Source: Triticum aestivum (Eukaryota > Streptophyta > Magnoliopsida > Poales > Poaceae). Taken from it: a stretch of DNA of 64,000 nt. The notes under the pieces are model-generated. The model saw nothing but the letters and a program-made list of their open reading frames with translations, ran no database searches and was not told the origin of the DNA. The translations under genes and the position numbers were made by a program. The stretch's first letter is position 1. Each line of letters begins with the position of its first letter. The stretch is taken from assembly GCF_018294505.1 (NCBI RefSeq), contig NC_057797.1, positions 129,086,051 through 129,150,050 on the forward strand. The letters run 5' to 3'. Shown here piece after piece: positions 12,850 through 23,950 of this stretch.

Positions 12850-14422
12850 ATGACCAAGAGTCGTCGCGGCAAACTCTATATCGACGACGAAGGCTGGGGC
12901 CCCGAGGCCGGCTCAATCGAGTATGGGTACCGGGTCCCCTTCGGCGGAATTCACGTCTTCATCGGTCGGATCGGCGAGACAGGCCCTGAGCCGAACGTCC
13001 ACACCAACATCATCGAAACGGCTCAGCACGCCGGGTCCGCCCGTGTTCAATGTATTGTGAAGCATGCTTTCATAGGCTGCATCCATGGCGGTGAATACTC
13101 CGAAGGATTGATGGAAGGCGGGGAGACGGCCATCTGCTCTGATACTGCATCATCAACAGGTGAGACGGACTTGTTGTACCAACTGCAAGACTGCATGCTC
13201 GGGGGCTGTTCCGAAGGCAGCAGTATTTCGGACCCCCTTGAGCCTCTGAATTGGGTCGGAGTTTTCATGGCAGGGACGCAGCCTGGGCAGAACTCCACCG
13301 CAGCGATGGCACCAGCCACCGGGTTGGTAGCTGCCGGGTTAGGAGACCCCGCGCGCCCCGCGGCTCAGGTTCTAATGGACCTCATGGATAAGCTGACGGC
13401 TCTGTTAACTGCTGTGGTAGAACCGACGGATAAAGCTCACGCTGATGCAGAAGATCTGGTCAATAGATGTGATGGATGTCAGAAATTTGCACGACGAGCG
13501 CATGTGCCGGCTCAAGAGCTCCGGATGATTCCAATCACTTGGCCGTTTGCAGTCTGGGGGCTTGACATGGTGGGACCTTTCAGAAGGTCTAAGGATAAAA
13601 AGACGCATCTCTTGGTGGCTGTTGATAAGTTCACCAAATGGGTTGAGGTGGAGCCTGTGAGTAAGTGTGATGCAGCCACGGCGGTTCAGTTCATGAAAAA
13701 AGTAATCTTTTGTTTCGGTTTTCCACACAGTATTATCACAGACAATGGCACAAATCTATACCAAGGGGCTATGGAAGAATTTTGTCAGCGAGAGCACATC
13801 CGGCTTGATGTTTCTTCCGTAGCTCATCCTCAATCCAATGGTCAAGCGGAGAGAGCCAATCAGGAAATTCTAAAGGGCCTAAAACCCCGGCTTATGGTTC
13901 CTTTACAGCGAACGCCGGGTTGTTGGGTAGAGGAGTTACCCTCAGTGTTATGGAGCATCAACACTACGCCCAACAGGTCTATGGGTTAGACACCCTTCTT
14001 CATGGTTTATGGAGCAGAAGTAGTGTTGCCTAGTGACATCCATCATGACTCGCCCCGTGTGGCGGCTTATGTTGAAGCTAACAATGAAAACTAGATAGGA
14101 TGCGCTTGACTTGTTAGACGAAGAAAGAGACTTAGCGGCGGCGCGATTAGCAATTTATCAACAGGACCTGCATCGTTATCACAGCCGCCGGGTTAAGTCC
14201 AGGACTTTTCAGGAAGGCGACTTGGTGCTCCGGCTCGTCCAGGATCTGTCAGACGCACACAAGTTATCCCCACCTTGGGAAGGGCCTTTTTTGGTCAGTA
14301 AGAATTTAAACAACGAGTCATATTACCTCATTGACGTTCGAGAGCACAAAGACTCACATAAGTCAGAGGAAGAGACACGCCGGTCGTGGAACATCGCTCA
14401 ACTTCGGCCATACTACACCTGA
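12850..14422 (+). pseudogene. Collapsed gag-integrase remnant of gypsy element 1
   Basis: From ATG 12850 an open frame runs through a gag leader-like N-terminus (MTKSRRGKLY) and a low-complexity segment, then at about 13440-13465 passes directly into integrase: the C-x2-C half of the zinc finger (CDGCQ), the catalytic core with the first Asp in GLDMVGPF, the second Asp in ITDNGT, and the Glu in ANQEI. The rest of gag, protease, RT, RNase H and the His half of the zinc finger are missing, so an internal deletion has fused the ends in frame. The frame stops at TAG 13987-13989, where related integrases have TGQTPF, consistent with CAG to TAG. The integrase tail continues to 14422 in shifted frames with a GPF-type motif (WEGPF), after another frame break near 14090. 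Catalytically useless as it stands. Confidence 0.82.
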
Positions 14423-14634
14423 GCTACCGACTCCCATCATGTACATACGTTCACATTGTATATACAATGATAAGCAATAAAGTAAGACCATCGGTCTCTT
14501 TTCTTTTCAAAGACTATGCATATTTTTTATTTTTTATTCACAAATGACTATTAAGGAGCAAATCATATTTGAATCAAGTTTAACCTTTTTAGTCCAGCTC
14601 ATGATCGTATCCGAATCTAGCTGTAAATCTTATG

Positions 14635-14995
14635 GTCACTTGGGGGCTCCCTGTTCAAACATAGGTCGTATTCGAACCAAAGAGAACATAGCTGTCGTAA
14701 CCCTCTTGATCGGCTCAAGGCCAAACTCACTTGGGGGCTTCTTGATCGGATCCGAATCATAGCTTAACCCATTTTGAGTCCGACTTGGATCGTATTCGAA
14801 TCAGGGTCGTTAAAAACCTCTCAAGGTCATTTGGGGGCTTCCTGTTCAAACATAGGTCGTATTCGAACCAAAGAGAACATAGCTGTCGGTACCCTCTTGA
14901 TCGGCGAACGCCAAAGCCACTGGGGGTTATATGGTCGTATTCGAACCTTAGCTTAACCCCTTTGGTCCGGTTTACTGATCGTATTCGAATCAGAA
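14635..14995 (+). repeat. Twofold ~180 bp tandem repeat after pol
   Basis: Two diverged copies (about 14635-14815 and 14820-14995) each contain a CTTGGGGG polypurine-like box, TTCGAACCAAAGAGAACATA and a TCTTGATCGGC box. They are non-coding. The block lies between the integrase remnant and the 3' end of the antisense gene. The remaining bases to 15718 are AT-rich, with two CCGGGTT-type boxes and no gene. Confidence 0.7.
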
Positions 14996-15718
14996 ACCCC
15001 CAACTTTTTGAATACAAAGTTAAAATTATGTTTATTATCTGTTGCTTGCCTTTGATCTTTTGTTGTTTCAATATTACAAATAAGATAGCCTGAATTTCTT
15101 CGCCGGCTCAATTATTGGACAATACAGCCGCCCGGGTTCTTTAAGCCGGTGGTTCAAGGATCCAAAGGTACGAGCTACTAAAATATAATGATCATTGAGT
15201 ATTCAAGGAGTATTAACTTTTCATACATATTGAATTATTAATTCATCACCCGGGTTACTTAAACCGGCGATTTAAGGATCAACAAGGATAAGGTATGGTT
15301 TTTACTTATACGCACTTACCTGCCGCGTTAACTCAAGAGTTAGTATTAAACCTTATCCGTTATTTACATTTGTCTTTGTTTTTTCTTATTGAAGTAAATT
15401 TATGGGTTGTACATTAGGTGTTTAAGCCTAGTTGGTTCTAAACCGCCTTGCCAGTCTTTTCCTTGTGTTCACGGGAACAAAGTTCAACCATTGCAGAGAA
15501 AAACATTAAACAATGCATACATTGACATCTGAAACACAGATTCACATAAGAAGTATTTTATGCACGACGGCATAAGCAAACATGCAATGTTTTAACTAAA
15601 GTTATTACAAGGCTTTATAAGCCTCTGAAGATGATCATTGTCCCTCCCTCACCGGTTCACCACCGTCTAGTTGCTGGAAGTTAGATTTTGACCAATCAAA
15701 GCCGTTCATGGCGATGAA

Positions 15719-18700
15719 TTAGGCTTCGTCGTCAATCAGGCCGACCGGGTCAATTTCCGGAGCAAAGATATCTTCTCTCACAGGTGGGATCAGATCTGCT
15801 ACTTTATATGAAGGAGTGGCCATCTTCTTATTTTCACTATCAAAACCCGGCTGGTACTTGTCCACATTGGTGTCCTCTCCAAGACTAGTTGCCTGAGGCC
15901 GGACTTCGCGTACACACGCTATGAAATCGTCTTGGTCAAACGGAGACCCATCCTCCTTCACGGTAGGATAGCCCCTTGCTACGTCCGCCGGGTCTAGATC
16001 TAGCACCCAAGCCTTGGAGCGGCTTAGAGCAGTCAAAGCTTCGCCTCGTACACAGGAGCGTTTTACCTCTTGGAACTGGGCAGGAAGGATGGACAGCTTC
16101 TTCAGGACATCGCTGAGCGGGTTGGGTCCTTGATTAGCAATAGATATGGAAGCTAGAACCCGTTGTGCGCCGATATATAATTGTTCAACCAGAGTGTATA
16201 CTGCTTTTAGTTTAATCAATGGATCTTGGCTTAGATTCTTACTTCGTGGGCCTGCATAGATTTTAACAGAGTCAGTTGGCGGATTATGATCTGGTTTGGC
16301 ATAAAATACAAGAAAGGTCAAAACAAGGCCGCTTACAAAAGATAACAATGACCATCTGAGACACCCGGCCCTTTAAACTGTTCAGCTCGGTTGATATTTC
16401 CTTCAGAGCTGTTTCGGCTGTCTCAGCTCGCCGGGTCAGAAGTGTTTTCTCATCTTCCCAAGTTTTCTCTTTGGCAGCAAAGCTGGCTTTCAAATTCTCC
16501 ATTTCAGAAAGGCTTATTTGCAGTTTGGAGGTGGAAGACTTGATTTCTGACTCCTGACTCGCTAGCCGGGTCTTTGCGTCAGTTAGTTGAGAGTTTAGTT
16601 CAGACAAGGCATTCTGTGAAACATTCAGATAAGTCAAGACTTGGTTTTAAATTCCAGTATGCAAATTCAAGATTCAAGTCCCAAGTAATTTACGAATAAA
16701 CCACTTGGCACTTGGGGGCTAATGTATGCCAAATCAAATTTCTTCGACTCTACCAACATATTTGAAGTCCCAAGTCCTTTACAAAGTAACAACACTTGGC
16801 ACTTGGGGGCTAATGTACGCAGTTCAGCAAGTTTATCAAAGATAAACCGGAATGTTAAGTACTTTGCAGTTGGTTTTAAATTCTGAAGTACCGATTCATT
16901 AATGATCAAAATAAACCGGTCCTTGGGGACTATGGGTGAAGTCTTGTTCTATCAATATCAGGCAAAGATTTAGAGGTAAAGGTCTCGGCCTATATTTTAA
17001 GTCTACAAGTTATTCCGTTTCTTTCATAATCTACAGACTTGGGGGCTAAAGGAATATTGCTAAACCAGAAACAACGTACCTCATATTTCAACTGAAGCTG
17101 CTTGACCATCTCGATCTCAGACTCACGACTGGAGTGTACATGACTGAGATAGCCGGATAAGATATCACTGGCATTAAGACGATCGTAGTTGGCAACATCA
17201 AAGTGAACCTTCTGCCTCTCCAATGCTTCTTGCTTGGCTGTGCACCGAGCTAACACCATTGGGTTCCCCGGCTCAACAAAACGGCTCCCAGTAATTTGAA
17301 CATCTTGAACACGTGGAGACGACAGGTCAGTTGAGCTAGACGGTCCAACCGTGGAAGGATTCATAGTGGCTTTGTCAAGGGACGGCTCCGAAGGATTTGC
17401 TTCATTGATAATAGGCGGGTCTTCTGGGGCAGAAGTTAATGGAGAAGGCGGCCTAGCCGGCTCAGATGTTAGTACTGGCGGGTCTTCCGCCGGCTTTGTT
17501 ACCTTCACCTTCTTGGATCTAGCCTGGCCGCTAAGGAAAAATATTGCAAGATAGTCAGCATCAAGATAACAATTGATCAACCCGGAAGAAAAGAGGATTT
17601 CTGATTACCCAGGAGCAGTCTTGAAAGCCGGAAATTGTGTTTGTGATGAGTCGCCTGAAGAACGAGACACCTCCTGAAAAGGTAAGAGAAAGGAGTTAAA
17701 AGAAATACAAGGAGCAGGATTCATTAAAACAAGTTAAAGACAGTAATAAGTAAACCTCGTTCGGACGTTTCCGAGGGGTCTGTTGAAGGACGACAGCCGG
17801 CTCATCTTCAATCTCAACTTCACGACGGATTTCATGCTGCTGCTTTTTCAAATGAAAGTTGGGATCCAAGTGAGCTAAGGGGTTAGAAAACCTTACTTTA
17901 CGGATCACTCGTCGAACTTCGTGTCTTGGTTAGGGCTCTGAGTCGGAGGAAATGATAGTTACCTCTGCTTCCCCGGCTTGACTAGCCCCAGTGTCATCCT
18001 GGTAAGGATAAGTGTCAATAAGATTGTTAAAAAGTTGGCCAAGGGAATCAAGGGCTACCTCCGAGTCAGACGAGTAATCAAGTTTCATCAAATCTTCAAT
18101 GGTGGTTTTCTTTTTCTTCTTCGTTCTCCGGGTCAATTTCTTGGCGTTCATGGCGGCAAGTTTCGCCTTCTTGGCAGCTTCGTGATCGTATTTCACTTTC
18201 CAAAAGTCAGAGTTGGCCTACAAAGACAAGAGGAAGGATCAGTGATAAACAATACAGCTGGACAAAATATAAAGGAAAAATATCAGAATGCCCTTACTTC
18301 TGGTACTGGGTTAAATTTACAGAAAGGATTTAACCCAACAACACTGCAATCTTCGTACTCCGCATTCACCAGAACATTTGACATTGCGACAACGTCTTCT
18401 TCGGTTAGCTGAACCGGGGTATGACGGAGAGATTCATCCGGATCTCCACCATATTCATACATTAACTTTGAACGACGGCTTAATGGAATAATCTGCCATG
18501 AGGTCCAGCAGCGGGTTAGATCGACTCCGGTTAAACCGTTCCTCAACAAACCATTGATTCTTCTGATAGATGGAATCAGTTTCTTGCGTTCAACAATGGT
18601 AAGTTTATCTGGCAGGGCGAACTTGGTGTCAAGACGATCGGGGCGGTAACCCGGCAGTGGCTTCTCGTTGGCGGGTGAGCCGTCCTGGCAGTAAAACCAA

Positions 18701-19632
18701 GTTTGGTTCCAGTCCTTTGGGTGACTCGGTAAAACTATGTTAGCCCAGCACTACCGCTTAGGACACTTGACTGGCCGGCATGTGTTTCACTTCGTTCCTG
18801 TGTCTGTCCCTTCGGGGAAATGTCACGCAGTGACATCCGGAGTCCTGCCTAGCCTGCTACAGCCCGGGTTCCCGGAGTCCTGTTAGCCCAGTGCTACAGC
18901 CCGGATTCACACGCTGCTGACCGACACGCTCGATGTGATTCATGTATGCCTGTCCCCATAGGTTAGTGCCGCTTTGGGTTCACGACTAGCCATGTCGGCC
19001 CGGGTTCTCTGTCATATGGATGCTAGCGACACTATCATATACGTGAGCCAAAAGGCGCAAACGGTTCCGGACCATGGTAAGGCGACACCCGTGGGAATAC
19101 CGTGCGTGAGGCCGGAAAGTGATATGAGGTGTTACCGGCTAGATCGATGTGACTTGGAATCGGGGTCCCGACAAACTATGAGAGGGAAAACTGCACCCTG
19201 CCGGAGCTGAATTGAGATGCCTCCAAGTTCTAAGCTAAGGCCATTGGTGCACTCGTTTTTCTGGTTCAGATAGAAGTACTCTCTAAATAGTTCCACAGTC
19301 GGCTCTTGCTGAAGATATACCTCACAGAGCACTTGGAAGTTACAAATAGTGGATATGGAATTGAGCCCAATATCCTAAGGATGGAGTTTGAAAAAGTGAA
19401 GAACTTCTCTGAAATTTTTTGAGCCGGGCGGTGAGAAGCCCCGGTTCATGTGATCTATAAAGACGATCACTTCACCGTCTTTTGGATTGGTCCGTTCTTC
19501 CTCTGGGTCAGGAGCACGATAAGACATGATGTTTCTTGAAGGCAGAAATCCAATGAGGAAGAACTCTTTCAGACGCTCCTCAGTTATGGTTGAGGGGACC
19601 CAATTGCAGATGGTGGGTGTCTTTGACGGCAT
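15719..19632 (-). pseudogene. Antisense extra gene of gypsy element 1 (PF04195-like), decayed
   Basis: Coding on the minus strand begins at ATG 19632 (MPSKTPTICNW) and runs through a globular N-terminal domain of the kind listed in Pfam as putative gypsy-type transposon (PF04195): TITEERLKEFF, a region around VELFREYF, and DWNQTWFYC after the inserted solo LTR. One intron is clear: donor GTAAGG at 18297, acceptor at 18218. Exon 2 (from 18217) holds a basic KKKKK stretch and a Ser/Asp-rich stretch (SSDSE). Further exons lie around 17880-17760, 17520-17060, 16640-16370 (heptad-like coiled coil) and 16290-15719 (helical tail ending in DDEA). In-frame stops: TAG 19375-19377 (fits CAG to TAG) and TAA 17930-17932. 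A 436 bp solo LTR interrupts 18738-19173. Function unknown. The similarity in order to the gene at 59787-63442 is seen in the sequence; the Pfam assignment is from memory. Confidence 0.72.
18738..19173. mobile_element. 436 bp solo LTR inside the antisense gene
   Basis: TGTTAGCCCAG to GGTCCCGACA, flanked by the duplication AACTA (18733-18737, 19174-19178). Removing it and one AACTA restores an uninterrupted coding phase across the join. Most of it (from about 18775) is similar to the last ~400 bp of the 4.2 kb solo LTR at 53231-57445, yet it has its own TG start and its own target duplication, so it is a shorter LTR, not a fragment. Confidence 0.85.
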
Positions 19633-19645
19633 GATGTACAAGGGA

Positions 19646-20127
19646 CTGGAAAAGAAAAAATAAAATGCCGGTTCAATTAACAGTTAAAGGTGGAAGATGT
19701 AAAACAAGCAATGGCGGCTTAACTAAGGGCTAATGACATATAAGGAAAAGGAAGCCGGAGAGATAAGCCGCCATGACTATGGACTTTCTCGGAAAGCAGT
19801 TACAGCTATACTAGCATAAACAAGTTTCACCAAGCTATCATTATTATTTTGGATCAAATGGTTGTTCTGAAAAGAAAAATATTCTAGACCTAAATATCTA
19901 ATACAGGCGAGTTCGTTAGTTCTAAACAAAGCCTCTAAACAGGAAAAGGAATTCGTTTGCATTTGAAGTGAGTGCGAAATAACTACCACATCGGTTTTAT
20001 ACTATCCAAAGATCAAGAAATGGCGATGGTGATGAAATCTATGAAGTGTTCATGACGAACAGTGAAGAACACCAAGGAACTCGAAGGTCCTAATGCGGAT
20101 CTTATGTCGAGGAAGAAAGAGACTTAC
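19646..20127 (-). other. Probable 5'UTR intron of the antisense gene
   Basis: On the minus strand, donor GTAAGTC at 20127 and acceptor TTTTCTTTTCCAG ending at 19646, 14 bases upstream of the ATG at 19632. The pyrimidine tract is excellent. A 5'UTR intron in an antisense transposon gene suggests ordinary Pol II transcription and splicing from its own promoter. Confidence 0.6.
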
Positions 20128-20302
20128 AGATGTTAAGTTGCAGCGAAGGTTCGTTGCGTTTTCTTCAGGTCGAATCAGGTTGATGCGGCGGCCTGAGTTG
20201 ATGAAGACAAGATCTGCGGCGGCGGCAGAGCTCGAGCGGCAGAGAAGCAGCGAGAGGAAGAAGACGACTGAAGGGGGAGAATGGAAAAGACCTAGGTCAT
20301 GC

Positions 20303-20313
20303 CTATTTATAAG
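20303..20313 (-). promoter_or_regulatory. Antisense TATA box (gypsy element 1)
   Basis: CTTATAAATAG on the minus strand, about 260 bp inside the 3' LTR boundary, pointing towards the antisense gene. The second gypsy element has a TATA box in the equivalent place (63607-63615). Confidence 0.62.
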
Positions 20314-20556
20314 GAAAAGACCGATAAGTGGGCACAAGAAATGAGGAGACCAAAACATGGTTATCCAGCTACCTAGGCATCTCGGTTTTCGGAAAGGCAT
20401 TAAAGATAAAGATCCATTAAAAGATGACGTGGTGGCGGGTTTCCGAAAAATCCGGAGATGACATCATGGCGGGTTACAAGGAAATTTCAGTAAAGATAAG
20501 AAGATGGATTTTTTGGCTAAGTATGAAAGATTGACAAAGAACAAAGTTCAAAGTCA

Positions 20557-20569
20557 ACTTGGGGCCTAA
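20557..20569 (+). other. Polypurine tract (gypsy element 1)
   Basis: ACTTGGGGCCTAA directly before the 3' LTR start TGTTGGGG; primes plus-strand synthesis. Copies of the same motif occur elsewhere in the element (see findings). Confidence 0.75.
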
Positions 20570-21107
20570 TGTTGGGGACATTACTATCAGTTGAGACCCG
20601 CCCAGGAGGGGCCGTGTCAGATTCAATGGGGGTTATGCAAGAAGCCCAGTAAACATTCAAAGATTGTAGTTTATTACGTCTTATAGAAGGCCCAAGGGCC
20701 TGAGGCCGGTTTAAGGCCTGATACAATAAACCGCCATATGAAAGGAAATACTTGTACAGAAAGGCATGTAAAGAAGGTCACCGAGCCGGACACGATTATG
20801 AGCCGGCCGGGACTCTGTAGGCCACCAGGCATCAACCCATGTATATAAGGGGACGACCCGGTGGCGGCTTAGGGAGAAACAACCAAGTCGATAACCAAGC
20901 CGGCGAGTTGAGCCTCTTGGAAGTTGAAACCTCAGCAATACCAATCCCAACTAGACGTAGGCTTTTACCTTCATCGTAAGGGGCCGAACTAGTATAAAAA
21001 CTCTCTTGTGTGTCCTTTGTCCCGGTCAACCCCTTTAAGCTTCCTAGTGCGATGGCCCTATGACTAAGTCCTTGCTATAGGACATCTGCCATGTCAACTC
21101 CACGACA
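20570..21107 (+). repeat. 3' LTR of gypsy element 1
   Basis: 538 bp copy of 12222-12761, followed by target duplication ATCTC (21108-21112). Scattered substitutions and small indels separate the pair, denser in the first 200 bases. Confidence 0.92.
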
Positions 21108-21420
21108 ATCTCCCACCCATGTAGTCCCATCACGATCTCCAGGGGATCTCTTATGACAAACATACACTCTCTCCTCCCCATGTCTGCATTTTCTCCGTAC
21201 GTCTCTCTCAACCTCTCTCCCTTGTTTGTTAGACCCCTCTTGGCTACGTGCTAGGGGTCTTTCTCTCTCGGTTCCAAACAACCACACACTATCTCCTCAC
21301 CTTGCCTCCGTTGTTGAAGATGCATGTGTGATATGTTTGCATAAGACATGAACGCTTTTTCTCTACTTTTATCGTGTGTTGTCCATGTCTCTTTCACACA
21401 CGCACGCACACTTTTTTCAC

Positions 21421-21445
21421 TCTCTCTCTCTCTCTCTCTCTCTCT
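21421..21445. repeat. (TC)12 microsatellite
   Basis: Twelve and a half uninterrupted TC units. Confidence 0.95.
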
Positions 21446-21483
21446 AGTTAGGGACTCTGTCACGTCCATAAGCATATGGATGT

Positions 21484-21699
21484 TTTGAAAAGTCAAACCT
21501 CAGAAAAGTTTGACCAGGTATATGTGGAGAAAAACATTTACATCTGGAACAATCATTAGATTCATCACAACATGTACTTACTTCATACTATCATTTATAT
21601 TTGGTATTGTAGATATAAGTAATTTCTTTATAAACTTGGTCAAAGTTTCAAAAGTTTGACTTTAAAAAATGTTGGAACTACATTATCGAATGGAGGGAG
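21484..21699. mobile_element. Stowaway-type MITE remnant
   Basis: Right end GGAGGGAG followed by TA (21700-21701), and an interior with AAAGTTTGACC and its inverse partner GGTCAAAGTTT, as in Tc1/mariner-derived Stowaway elements of Triticeae. The left terminal inverted repeat is degraded. Confidence 0.65.
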
Positions 21700-22136
21700 T
21701 AGCTCTTTCTCTCTCTCTGCTATCTCTCACGGGCCTCCCCTCTCACTCGAACTCTACATACCGATGGATTATACGCTCACTGTGTCAGCGTATAGCTCCG
21801 TATATTGTTTAGTTGACCGGTCAACCAATCCACATGCTTCCTTGTTAGCTCGTGTTCTGTATCTTCGTGTGCTGGCCCATGTGGCAGTGGGTGAAAATAA
21901 GTAAACTAGAGGCCCATCTGACACGCGGTGAAGTAAACAAAGTTGAAACCACTCGGGGTAGCACCCCGCACGCTAGTAAATTGAGGGCGCATTGAGGACA
22001 AACTTCTTGCGCGCGAAGGACGCAATCGCGCACAATTCACCACTACGCGGCGGCATGCATAGAAGGACACACTCGCGCACACCCAGCACACAACACACAT
22101 GAGCACACGTGTACACCGGCGTCGCCGCCGGTTGAG

Positions 22137-23950
22137 ATGGACGGTGAGGCAGCCAACAAGCGGAGGCGGCTCGAGCCAAAACCGCATCCGGCGAGCCTGG
22201 ACTTCATCAGCAGCCTCCCCGACGACATGCTGCTCGTCATCATCGGCCTCCTCCCCACAAAATCCCCCGTGCGGACCGCCCTGCTCTCTAGGTTGTGGCG
22301 CCCCCTCTGGTGCTGCGTCCCCCTCAACCTCACCGTCGACAGTTGCCTCTGTGACGGGGATTGCAAACGCATGGACGCAGTCTCCAAGATCCTTTCATCG
22401 CACCCTGGACTAGGCAGACGCCTTGACATCCACATGTTTAGTACCAACTACAAGGTCCAACCCAAGTTCGACGAGTGGTTCTTATCCCCCACCCTAGATC
22501 AGCTTGACGAGCTTAGCTTTGAAGCTGGACAATGTCGCTCTCTGCCGCCGTCCGCGCTCCGCCTCACGCCAATTCTGCGCCGCGCCAGCTTCAGCTCCTA
22601 CTATCTTCCCCAGATTAATGTCGCGCCCGCCCTTCTTCTCCCTCAACTCAAGCAGCTCGACCTCTTCGACGTTGTCATCTTGAAGAAGGCTATGGAGCAC
22701 CTGCTCCGCAGCTGTACTGTGCTTGAGTACCTTTGTCTTGAGCAGATCCACGGGTTCATTAGCCTCCACATCGCCTCGACGAATCTCTAATGTATTTATG
22801 TGTCTTGCTGGCCCCGCAACAAGACATCAATTGGGAAGAGATCACTCCAGCTGTTCCACCTTATGGTCATTGAGAATGCGCCTTTCCTTGAGAGATTGCT
22901 TGTATCGGATCTAGAAGGTTCAACAAAAATCAGGGTCATTGACATGCCGGAATTGACAGCATTGGTGTACTCATCTGCCAAATTCTCCGAACTCTTTATT
23001 GGATCCATAATCGTTCAGGTACAACACTCATCTTCTTCTATTTCTTCTTGAAATTCACATTTTTTGATTTCTTCTTGATGTATTTACGACCGTCTTCCAG
23101 AAAATGATTCCCACAAGCTTGACCCAGTCCATGCGCACAGTGAAGATCTTAGCACTAAAATCTATTGGCCCCAATCTGGATCAAGTTGTTGGATTCCTTA
23201 CATGCTTTCCATGCACGGAGAAGCTACTCATCGAGGTGAAACTTCTTTCCTATAAGTAAATGGTAATCACATAGCTCAATTTTTTCGTAATTTTCCCAAA
23301 TTACGATGACAAGTGTAGTGTTCAAAACTGCATCTACGCACTGTACCGAAAGAAATGTTTTTAGTATTTTTTTCTCACGTGATCACCTGCATCGTTTTTA
23401 TGATGTACTACTATAGTAGCCTAGGCTAGTCATAGTGGAAAGTAACTTAGACTACTCCAGTAACTCTATGGTTACCCTAAGAGCAAGTACTACCTCCGTC
23501 CTGGTTTACTCTTCCAATTTTGTAGTGAAAAAATATCACTAGCCAGCCAACCCTATCGTATGAGTGAATGATATTGGTACCTCTTGATGACACGGCAACC
23601 TTATGCAGCCAGCTGCTCTAATATGTTCTCTTCTTTTGCAGATAAAAAAAGACCCGAAAGTGAAAAATGTGCTGCACTATAACAATCTCATCGAATGGCT
23701 TGATCTCCATCTTACAGAAATTGATTTGATTGACTACCGAGGCAGCACATCTGAGATTAAATTGGCCAGGTTCTTTGTTCTGGAGGCAAGTGTGCTCAAG
23801 GTAATGAGGTTTGGCGTTCTCTGGCACAACAATGAATGGCGTGCTGATCACGGCAAGCGTCTAAGCCTAAATGACAAAGTCTCCGCAGAAGATGAATTTG
23901 TTTTTGAAACATCAAGTGGCCAGAGACTCGAAAACTCATTTGCCCATTAG
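22137..23950 (+). pseudogene. F-box/FBD-domain protein gene with one in-frame stop
   Basis: Three exons: 22137-23018, 23101-23235 and 23642-23950, all joined at codon boundaries by GT-AG introns of 82 and 406 bp. The 441-codon frame has the standard layout of plant F-box/FBD proteins: a basic N-terminus (KRRR), F-box at residues ~22-60 (SLPDDMLLVIIGLLPTKSPV), leucine-rich middle, and a C-terminal FBD domain in exon 3 (WLDLHLTEIDLIDYRGS). Such proteins are substrate adaptors of SCF ubiquitin ligases in the cytosol or nucleus. Codon 218 is TAA (22788-22790), in the middle of exon 1, and homologous-looking sequence resumes immediately in the same frame (CIYVSCWP). So the gene is one base change from intact, or yields a 217-residue F-box-only product. 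A MITE fragment lies in intron 2. Family assignment is firm; expression is unknown. Confidence 0.85.
23405..23560. mobile_element. MITE fragments in F-box intron 2
   Basis: The CTAGTCATAGTGG / AGTAACTTAG stretch, followed by CTACCTCCGTCC, resembles ends of Tourist- and Stowaway-type Triticeae MITEs. Degraded; no clean target duplication. Confidence 0.45.

Larger units (their letters stand above)
12222..21107 (+). mobile_element. Ty3/gypsy (Tat-lineage type) element with antisense gene
   Basis: 8886 bp, bounded by 540 and 538 bp LTRs that begin TGTTGGGGA and end ACGACA, with a perfect target duplication ATCTC at 12217-12221 and 21108-21112. Order: LTR, primer site, fused gag leader and integrase remnant, a ~180 bp tandem repeat, an antisense multi-exon gene, polypurine tract, LTR. 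Protease, RT and RNase H are deleted, so this copy is non-autonomous. An antisense extra gene between pol and the 3' LTR is a known trait of Tat-lineage gypsy elements (for example Grande in maize), which is the basis for the lineage call; no RT is present to test it. A 436 bp solo LTR sits inside the antisense gene. Confidence 0.85.
21113..22136. other. Low-copy flank upstream of the F-box gene
   Basis: Pyrimidine-rich host sequence without a gene. It holds a TC microsatellite and a MITE remnant, annotated separately. I see no convincing TATA box for the downstream gene close to its ATG. Confidence 0.5.
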
